Shown here: piece after piece, positions 35,445 to 41,459 of the stretch
How the letters are laid out: each line of letters opens with the position of its first letter
Numbering within the stretch: the first letter of the stretch is position 1
Assembly: GCF_026041215.1 (NCBI RefSeq)
Contig: NZ_JAPEIQ010000026.1
Span: 62,001 to 126,000 of the forward strand
Length of the DNA stretch: 64,000 bases
Reading direction: 5' to 3'
From: Hoyosella sp. YIM 151337
GTDB lineage: Bacteria > Actinomycetota > Actinomycetes > Mycobacteriales > Mycobacteriaceae
Translations under genes and position numbers: made by a program
The notes under the pieces: generated by a model
The model's input: the letters and a program-made list of their open reading frames with translations, nothing else
Database searches by the model: none
What the model was told of the DNA's origin: nothing

Positions 35445-35844
35445 GAAACGTATTCTTCGGCTGTTGCGCTCAGTAACTGACGACATTTCCGTGCTTCAGG
35501 CTGAAGCCGCTGCCGATTCACACAGACGCAGCGACGCCCTGTGGCTACGAGGCATCAAGTACACGTTCATTACCGCAATCGAGGCGTGTGTCGATGCAGG
35601 CCAGCACATTTGCGCATCAGAAGGCTGGGGCCCGCCCGCGGACAATGGCGATGTAATGCGACTGCTACACACGCATGGGGTGCTCGCGGAACCCACCGCG
35701 CGAGCGATGAGGATGGCGGTTGGCTTTCGGAACGTGCTGGTACACGAGTATGTCGAGGTGGACGACGAGATTGTGCTGCGCCGCCTTACCGACCTGGGGG
35801 ATCTCCGGCGGTTTGTCGAGGAGATCATTCAGTGCGTGACGTAG
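35434..35844 (+). CDS. hepT: HepT-like HEPN RNase toxin (DUF86)
   Basis: 136 residues from ATG 35434. All-helical HEPN protein with the RNase signature Rx4H in FRNVLVHEY (about residue 107) and a DUF86-type start (RILRLLRSVTDDISVLQAEA). Known relatives cleave RNA when freed from the cognate nucleotidyltransferase. The 11-bp overlap with the MntA-like gene supports the pairing. A target RNA cannot be inferred. Confidence 0.87.
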   Translation: MVDEKRILRLLRSVTDDISVLQAEAAADSHRRSDALWLRGIKYTFITAIEACVDAGQHICASEGWGPPADNGDVMRLLHTHGVLAEPTARAMRMAVGFRNVLVHEYVEVDDEIVLRRLTDLGDLRRFVEEIIQCVT

Positions 35845-35885
35845 GAGCCGCACCCCAGCCCTGCTGTCTGTCCACCTCGCCGACC

Positions 35886-35922
35886 GTTTAGCAAAGTGCT
35901 AAACCCTCTGCGAGGGTTTAGG
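35886..35922. repeat. TTTAGC palindrome, copy 3, with an overlapping second hairpin
   Basis: GTTTAGC-AAAGT-GCTAAAC at 35886-35904. Its right arm is re-used in a second perfect hairpin, CTAAACCCTC-TGC-GAGGGTTTAG (from 35900), so two mutually exclusive structures are possible. It lies between convergent stops (HepT at 35844, lipase at 35933) and is likely a bidirectional terminator. Confidence 0.72.
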
Positions 35923-35932
35923 AACACCCCGG

Positions 35933-37168
35933 TCACCTGCAACTAGTCGGTGCCGGAACACCCCGGAACCGTGCGTCGAGGTAGTCGAGCGCCTCAACGA
36001 ATCCCGCGGCTGCGGGAATCATGTGCTCCGCCACTTCGTGTGTGACGAAGTGCAACGTAGCGCCAGCGTCACAGTAGCGCCGGGCAACCTGCGCGACGGG
36101 TTCGTACGGGGTGAGTGGGTCGAGCCGCCCGTGCCACATATGCACAGGCATTGTCGGAATCCCATCGAAGTGAACGAGGCTGTTCTCCCGCATGACAGAC
36201 CTGGCCGCTTCGCTGTGAAACCAGTCGGGCGAATTCGTCAGGTCGTTGGCACTGCGAAACGCGCCATGGAACAGAATGCTGCGCCGGCATTCGTTGCTGA
36301 GGAAGTCACGCAGCCAGAGGCCGTGGTGGTTCAGCTCTTTTTCCATCTCGAAGCGGTCGGGGTATTCGCGTTCGAGACCAATTGCGGCGGCAAACGCGAG
36401 GCCGAATCCGGGATGGTGTTGCTGGCCGATGATCTCGGCCATCGCTTCAAGGTCAGCTGGCACACCACCCTGCACCGCACCGGCGATGTCGAGGTCGGGC
36501 GCATACTCGCCAGCCATGGCGGCTGCCCACGCGGTCGCCATGCCGCCGCCGCTGTAACCGGCAAGCCCCACGCGGCTGTCGGTGAGGCCAAGTTCCGGCA
36601 GTTGACGCAGCGCACGAATACTGTCCAGCGTGATCATGCCCGCCAGCGGACCAGCACCGTAGGCCCCGTGCTGACCCGTGTGATCGGGGAGGTTCAGGGC
36701 CCATCCCCGATCAAGGGGCAGCAGGTAGCCCGGCGCTTCGGCTTGCTCCAGGTTGAACAGGGCTCGTGATGGCGCGCACCGCGCGCCGAGCGCATTGACA
36801 ATCGGCTGGTAGGAAAGTACGGGTATACCTGCGCGCGCTCCAGGTGGCAGGAGCAGTGTAGTGACGGCAAGTATCGGCTCACCGTGTGAATTCGTCGAGC
36901 GGAACGCGATATTCCACCCCGAGGCACCGGCGTAAATCGATGCGTCGGTCGGCCGGAAGCGCACGACGTCGCCCGGACTGTATCTATCCAAATCCTCCGG
37001 AGCCCGGTAGAACGGGTCCGGGTCGGCCACGGGATACGCCGGCCGCGCGGCGGCCTCATTCGGGCCCGCCATGTGCGCGGTCACCCCCAGGCACGCGAGC
37101 GTCGCAAGCGAGAGCGCGAGTGTTCTGCGCCAATGGCGTGACGCAGACGCGCCAACCTTATTCCACAT
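35933..37168 (-). CDS. secretory lipase family protein
   Basis: 411 residues from ATG 37168 (MWNKVGASASRHW), preceded by GGGGG. Signal peptide (about 1-40; TLALSLATLACLGVTAHMAG core). Mature enzyme of the secretory lipase (LIP) family: nucleophile motif VGLAGYSGGGMATAWA (about 200), oxyanion/lid region, and C-terminal MWHGRLDPLTPYEPV (Asp) and THEVAEHMIPA (His) near 355-395, giving a full Ser-Asp-His triad. Family members hydrolyse triacylglycerols or small esters outside the cell. Divergent from the AlkB-like gene. Confidence 0.88.
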   Translation of the reverse strand: MWNKVGASASRHWRRTLALSLATLACLGVTAHMAGPNEAAARPAYPVADPDPFYRAPEDLDRYSPGDVVRFRPTDASIYAGASGWNIAFRSTNSHGEPILAVTTLLLPPGARAGIPVLSYQPIVNALGARCAPSRALFNLEQAEAPGYLLPLDRGWALNLPDHTGQHGAYGAGPLAGMITLDSIRALRQLPELGLTDSRVGLAGYSGGGMATAWAAAMAGEYAPDLDIAGAVQGGVPADLEAMAEIIGQQHHPGFGLAFAAAIGLEREYPDRFEMEKELNHHGLWLRDFLSNECRRSILFHGAFRSANDLTNSPDWFHSEAARSVMRENSLVHFDGIPTMPVHMWHGRLDPLTPYEPVAQVARRYCDAGATLHFVTHEVAEHMIPAAAGFVEALDYLDARFRGVPAPTSCR

Positions 37169-37352
37169 TGTTCCCCCCGAATCCAGCGAATCCACCACGA
37201 TGCCGAAACACCGTGTGTCACTTACCCCCGTGCGTCCCAGGCGCTTGAAAGCTGACTGCCGTGGTCGCGCGAGTCACATTACACCCGCTACTGCGTTCGC
37301 CACCACACCAAAGGCGATCTTCCCTGGATACATACCCCTGTCAGACCCCTCC

Positions 37353-37360
37353 TATACAAT
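37353..37360 (+). promoter_or_regulatory. -10-like TATACAAT before a probable leaderless start
   Basis: TATACAAT ends 7 nt before the GTG at 37368 chosen for the AlkB-like gene. There is no Shine-Dalgarno site, so a leaderless mRNA is likely. Confidence 0.45.
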
Positions 37361-37367
37361 CGAACAT

Positions 37368-37997
37368 GTGTTCCCATCGCATCAGGCATCGCTCTTCGAC
37401 GTATGCACCGCCGAACCCTCTATCGGCGATCTCGCAGGTATCCAGCGCACCGCGCTAACCGACGGCGCCTGGGTTGATAGATGCCCGAACTGGATCACCG
37501 GCTCGGAAGTTCTATTCGACGATCTCGTCGCGCACGTACCGTGGCGGGTTGAGCGGCGCCGAATGTACGAGCGTGTCGTCAACGTACCCCGGCTCGTGTA
37601 CTTCTACGAAGAGGGCGTACCGCTGCCGAATCCGCTGCTGACGCGGATCCGTGAGGCACTGGACCGCTACTACGCGCGCGAACTCGGCGAACCGTTCGTC
37701 ACTGCCGGAATGTGCTACTACCGCGACGGTTCCGACAGCGTCGCCTGGCACGGGGACCGCATCGGCCGCAGCAGCACCGAAGACACCATGGTGGCGATCC
37801 TGTCGCTGGGCGACGCGCGGCCCCTCATGCTCAGGCCGCGCGGCGGCGGGCAGTCGCTGCGATTCTCGGTCGGCCACGGTGACCTCCTCGTCATGGGCGG
37901 TTCATGCCAGCGGACGTGGGAGCATTGCGTCCCCAAGACCTCACGCCCGGTCGGGCCGCGGGTCAGCATCCAGTTCCGGCCCCACAACGTGCGATGA
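37368..37997 (+). CDS. AlkB-like alpha-ketoglutarate-dependent dioxygenase
   Basis: 209 residues from GTG 37368 (FPSHQASLFD start resembles mycobacterial AlkB-type proteins); the open frame extends upstream to 37071 but that part overlaps the lipase gene and is not family-like. Fe(II) ligands His and Asp in SVAWHGDRIG (about 122), the distal His and 2OG-binding Arg in TWEHCVPKT and VSIQFRPH (about 185-205). Removes alkyl groups from damaged DNA or RNA bases by oxidation; the long form of the family acts on nucleic acid, though some homologues have other substrates. Converges on the MmyB-type regulator with 8 bp between. Confidence 0.87.
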   Translation: MFPSHQASLFDVCTAEPSIGDLAGIQRTALTDGAWVDRCPNWITGSEVLFDDLVAHVPWRVERRRMYERVVNVPRLVYFYEEGVPLPNPLLTRIREALDRYYARELGEPFVTAGMCYYRDGSDSVAWHGDRIGRSSTEDTMVAILSLGDARPLMLRPRGGGQSLRFSVGHGDLLVMGGSCQRTWEHCVPKTSRPVGPRVSIQFRPHNVR

Positions 37998-38005
37998 ATG
38001 CATCG

Positions 38006-38860
38006 TTACGAACGGCTGTTATGGTGCGCCTGACCGAGAGTGAGAACGAAATCAAGTTTGTTTGCGTCCTCAGTGCCGGGCGCGGCAGTGTAAACGACCA
38101 TTCGCAAGTCGTTTCCCGGCAGGACAAGAATGTCGCAGTCCAGCCGGATAACACCCGCCTCCGGGTGACGCAGTGTCTTTGTTTCGGCCAGATGCTCGAC
38201 GGCCACTCCTGCGCGCCACCAAGAGTCAAATGTGTCGCTCGCCAGCTTGAGTTCGGCGATGAGGCTCTTCACCGCAGCATCATTCGGATACCGGGTCTGG
38301 GCAGCTCTCAGGTCCGAGACAAGTGCCTGCTCAAAATGCTCGCGTTCCGGCCCGCTGAGTTCGATCACATCACCGAGGAGTCCATGGAAGTGCAGCCACA
38401 CAAGATTCGAATGGGGAGGACGTACCGCCGAGAAGTCACCAAACAGACACCGCCATGCGAGATTTCCGGTCACATAGGTCCACGCCGCATCAAAAACCGC
38501 GGCCGGCAGTCCAGTCATGCGGTTAAGGATGCGCACACCGCCCGGCGAGAGAGTCCGCGGCACAACACCGGAAGGCTCTGGCAGTTGCCCGGCGGCGAGA
38601 AACAGCTGGCTGCGTTCAGCACGAGTGAGTTGCAGTGCACGCGAAAGCGACTCGAGAACTTCCGGGCTCGGATGCGTCGCACGCCCCTGTTCGAGCCGAT
38701 CGATGTAGTCAACCGACACGTTTGCGAGCACCGAGACTTCGGAACGCCGCAGACCGGTAATTCGCCTGTTGCTCCCGGCAGGCAGTCCGGCGTCCTCGGG
38801 CGTCATCCGGCGCCGCCATGATGTGAGCAGCTCAGCGAGCTGACCGCTGTCGTTGTGCAT
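38006..38860 (-). CDS. XRE-family regulator with MmyB-like ligand domain
   Basis: 284 residues. HTH about 30-90 (ITGLRRSEVSVLANVSVDYI, then RLEQGRATHPSPEVLESLSR), and C-terminal MmyB-type domain (about 110-275) thought to bind fatty acids or similar ligands, with NLAWRCLFGDFSAV and LVWLHFHGLLGDVI. These proteins usually sit beside, and control, an oxidoreductase or similar gene; here the divergent neighbour is the SRPBCC protein gene at 38946, 85 bp away. The ligand is unknown. Confidence 0.87.
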   Translation of the reverse strand: MHNDSGQLAELLTSWRRRMTPEDAGLPAGSNRRITGLRRSEVSVLANVSVDYIDRLEQGRATHPSPEVLESLSRALQLTRAERSQLFLAAGQLPEPSGVVPRTLSPGGVRILNRMTGLPAAVFDAAWTYVTGNLAWRCLFGDFSAVRPPHSNLVWLHFHGLLGDVIELSGPEREHFEQALVSDLRAAQTRYPNDAAVKSLIAELKLASDTFDSWWRAGVAVEHLAETKTLRHPEAGVIRLDCDILVLPGNDLRMVVYTAAPGTEDANKLDFVLTLGQAHHNSRS

Positions 38861-38945
38861 AGTTCAGTATCGCCGCACGTCCGCGCTCGTGGGTGGTACT
38901 CACATTCCTACCGGTGCACGAACGATCAGCCGGATTCTGAGAAGC

Positions 38946-39476
38946 ATGCACACGAGAACGCGAACTGAGCACCTCCCTGTCACTGTGGAATCACCGTGCA
39001 CTGCCCCACCAAATCACACCTTCAGTGTCATCGCACCGATCGAACTTCCGCAGATTTTCAAGGCGTGGGGGCCGTTGCCCGGTGTCACCGGCGTGAGCGG
39101 GCAAAACGGCGCATGGGATCAGGCTGGGCGCAGCCGTGTGGTCCGATTCACCGACGGCGGTACAGCGCGAGAAAGCCTCGTCGAATACACGCCACCGCAC
39201 AGCTTCGCGTACGAGATCACCGAATTCACAAACACGTTGCGGCACGCTGTCCAGTCGATCAGGGGCGAGTGGACGATAACGCCCAATGGGCGGCACAGCA
39301 CCGTGCGCTGGACGTACGGTTTCCGTCCTGTCCCCCGCCGGGCATGGCTGCTCCGCACCACGGTTGTTCCGCTGTGGCGACGCTACGCCCACCGCGCGTT
39401 AGCCCTCGCTGTCCACGCGGCAGAAACACCCCAACCGCCCCGGCCGACTAACGACGGAGCTCAAATACTCCGTTGA
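38946..39476 (+). CDS. SRPBCC (START-like) family protein
   Basis: 176 residues from ATG 38946. Polyketide-cyclase/SRPBCC fold: FSVIAPIELPQIFKAWGPLP, then GRSRVVRFTDGGTARESLVE, YTPPHSFAYEITEF and GEWTITPNGRHSTVRWTYGF. The fold binds hydrophobic ligands; no catalytic residue can be assigned. It is divergent from the MmyB-type regulator, which probably controls it, and its 3' end overlaps the convergent methyltransferase gene by 29 bp. Confidence 0.82.
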   Translation: MHTRTRTEHLPVTVESPCTAPPNHTFSVIAPIELPQIFKAWGPLPGVTGVSGQNGAWDQAGRSRVVRFTDGGTARESLVEYTPPHSFAYEITEFTNTLRHAVQSIRGEWTITPNGRHSTVRWTYGFRPVPRRAWLLRTTVVPLWRRYAHRALALAVHAAETPQPPRPTNDGAQILR

Positions 39477-40515
39477 CGGGAGTCTGTGACACGAGACGAC
39501 ACGTCGAGAAACCAGCCGATGCCGCGAGACGCGTCACCGCTTTCGGCCCGGCCTGCGCGCCGAGAGCTGCCGCGCCCGGCTGCGAGAGCGAAGCTGGCAC
39601 ACATTGAAACGTCGAGCCGGTGTAACTGAGCGCTGCCATCGGATTCGCAATGTTGGCTGCGAAGTCATCCTCCGCATGTGGTTCGACAACCAGGACGGCA
39701 CCGTTCGGTGCGAGTACACGCCGCGCATGTACTAGAGCCGCCTCTGGGTCACCCAGGTCATGCAGCGTGTCAAGCAGGCATATCAGGGTGTACCCGTCAG
39801 CTGGATAATCCGCCGCCCCAGCGACTTCGAACCGCACTCGGTCACTCACCCCGGCTTCCGCCGCGCGTTTCCGCGCGACGCCGATAGATTCCGGATGGAA
39901 GTCGAAGCCGCGTACCTCAGCTTCCGGGAAGGCCTGGGCAAGCAGCACGCTTGCCGCGCCATGCCCGCACCCGATGTCCGCAATCACCGCCCCCGCAAGG
40001 TTTTCGGCGATACCGCTCAAAGCCGGAATCCAGTCACTCGTCAGACTCGCGGCATAGCCAGTTCGGAAGAACCGCTCGGTTCCCTCGAACACGGCCGGAT
40101 GCTGCATGTGCCACGGGATGCCCTCACCGGTGCGGAATGCGGTCACAAGCTGGTCGATGCCAGCGAACCAGCCATGTGCGAGCGTCGCGCTGCCCGCCAT
40201 GAACACGGGTGACTCTGGGTCGGCAAGAACCGCAGCCACTTCATCGCTGAGCGCGAATCTTTGTGTCTGCGGCCGGTATTCGACGAAACCGGCCGCGGCC
40301 TGCTGCGAAAGCCACTCACGCACATAACGTTCGGCGGTCCCGGTACGCGCTGCAAGTTCAGCGGGTGTCGCTGGTCCTGCGGCGAGCCCGCGATAGAGGC
40401 CGAGACGGTCGCCGACCACGATCATTGCGGTGGTCGCCGCGCCCGTCACCGCGGTGAGTAACTGCTGTGCGAATTGGTCGATCTTTTCGGGGTTCACTAT
40501 TGATCTCCTGGTCAC
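39448..40515 (-). CDS. SAM-dependent methyltransferase (Rv2258c-like group)
   Basis: 355 residues. Winged-helix domain (about 15-90, TTAMIVVGDRLGLYRGLAAG) and class I methyltransferase with IADIGCGHGAASVLLAQAFP (about 175), EVRGFDFHPES and DTLHDLGDPEAALVHARRVL. Paralogous over its whole length to the C-terminal part of the protein ending at 32410 but lacking its extra N-terminal domain. ATGA overlap with the MBL-fold gene makes a two-gene operon. Substrate unknown. Confidence 0.87.
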   Translation of the reverse strand: MTRRSIVNPEKIDQFAQQLLTAVTGAATTAMIVVGDRLGLYRGLAAGPATPAELAARTGTAERYVREWLSQQAAAGFVEYRPQTQRFALSDEVAAVLADPESPVFMAGSATLAHGWFAGIDQLVTAFRTGEGIPWHMQHPAVFEGTERFFRTGYAASLTSDWIPALSGIAENLAGAVIADIGCGHGAASVLLAQAFPEAEVRGFDFHPESIGVARKRAAEAGVSDRVRFEVAGAADYPADGYTLICLLDTLHDLGDPEAALVHARRVLAPNGAVLVVEPHAEDDFAANIANPMAALSYTGSTFQCVPASLSQPGAAALGAQAGPKAVTRLAASAGFSTCRLVSQTPVNGVFELRR

Positions 40516-41336
40516 TGACTGTCGGCTGGTTCGAGCGTGGCGAGCAGAGCCTCAAGTTCGGCTTGGGTGGTACCTGGTGCGGGTGGTGCATCGGGTGCTG
40601 CTGCGAGGTTCGCGAGCATCGCTTCCGTGTGCCCATGCGCCGGTGGAAGATGTGAGCTGAGAATCGCCGTGGGTTCGAGCCGCCGGATCTTGTCCAGGCT
40701 GCGGGCGAAAATGTTCGTGTCGACGCTGGTCACCCACGGGCTATCCACTGCCGCCCAACTCATCTGTCCCTGCGTCAGCGTGAGAGGATCGATCTCCGCT
40801 ATCGACGTCACTGCGGCCTCGTCGAGGCTTGGCAGTGGCGCGCCGAAGCAGTCTGAACTGAAAAGAACACCCGAGCTGTTGTCGAGAATCCCTGTCGTAC
40901 TTGGGCTGTCGAATAGCGGTGGTCGTATCGCTGTGAGGTCGCGATCCCCCACGCTTATCCGGTCGCCTTCCGTGACGACGTGCAGGCGGTCCAGCGGAAA
41001 CGACTGTTCCGGCCCGAGCCGGCCGATGGCAAAGAAATCCGCGATGACCCGTGCGTTCGGGGCGAGTTCGAGCAGCCGGTTGAGGCTGCCCGTGTGGTCG
41101 CGGTCTTCATGAGTGAGCCAGATCCAACGTATTTCGTCGAGTCTGATGATTGACGCGAGGGCGTCGAGGAACTGTGGCGAAAGCAGGCCCGCCCCCGTGT
41201 CGACCAGTACCGGCTCTGCCGCGTGGAGCAGGAATGCGTTCATAGGCAAGTACCCGACATTCGGGATTGGCCACAGCGTCGGGATGACGTGGACCTCACG
41301 GGTTGCGGAGAAGGGTTCCGCGACGACAGGTTGCAT
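40512..41336 (-). CDS. MBL-fold protein, ODP-like metal motif
   Basis: 274 residues from ATG 41336, with GAGGAG upstream. Metallo-beta-lactamase fold with LVDTGAGLLSPQFLDALASI and the metal motif WLTHEDRDHTGSL. The second His of the common HxHxDH signature is Asp here, as in oxygen-binding di-iron (ODP/FprA-type) relatives rather than hydrolases. Other likely ligands are in FSSDCFG and SSHLPPAHG. No flavodoxin domain follows, so it may be a diiron oxygen- or NO-handling protein or an altered hydrolase. Coupled to the methyltransferase gene and divergent from the LAL regulator. Confidence 0.82.
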   Translation of the reverse strand: MQPVVAEPFSATREVHVIPTLWPIPNVGYLPMNAFLLHAAEPVLVDTGAGLLSPQFLDALASIIRLDEIRWIWLTHEDRDHTGSLNRLLELAPNARVIADFFAIGRLGPEQSFPLDRLHVVTEGDRISVGDRDLTAIRPPLFDSPSTTGILDNSSGVLFSSDCFGAPLPSLDEAAVTSIAEIDPLTLTQGQMSWAAVDSPWVTSVDTNIFARSLDKIRRLEPTAILSSHLPPAHGHTEAMLANLAAAPDAPPAPGTTQAELEALLATLEPADSQ

Positions 41337-41420
41337 TGGTGTCTCCTCGTTTAGTGTGACGCGGTTTGTCCGGACACAACGTTCCTCGCAACTCCAGCGC
41401 TGCGACCCGGTGCCGCACCC

Positions 41421-41452
41421 CCACTTAGCTCTGCACGTCACCCAGCTAAGGG
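41421..41452. promoter_or_regulatory. inverted AGCTAAG sites in the divergent MBL/LAL promoter region
   Basis: CCACTTAGCT at 41421-41430 and CCCAGCTAAGGG at 41441-41452 form an inverted pair of the element C-C-x-G-Y-T-A-A-G. Related copies occur at 44947-44990 on the other side of the LAL regulator gene, so they are candidate binding sites for it. Confidence 0.5.
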
Positions 41453-41459
41453 TGCGGTC

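Noticed and set aside
37071-37367. N-terminal extension of the AlkB-like protein
   Set aside because: This part overlaps the lipase gene on the other strand and has no similarity to AlkB proteins; GTG 37368 gives the usual family length of about 200 residues.
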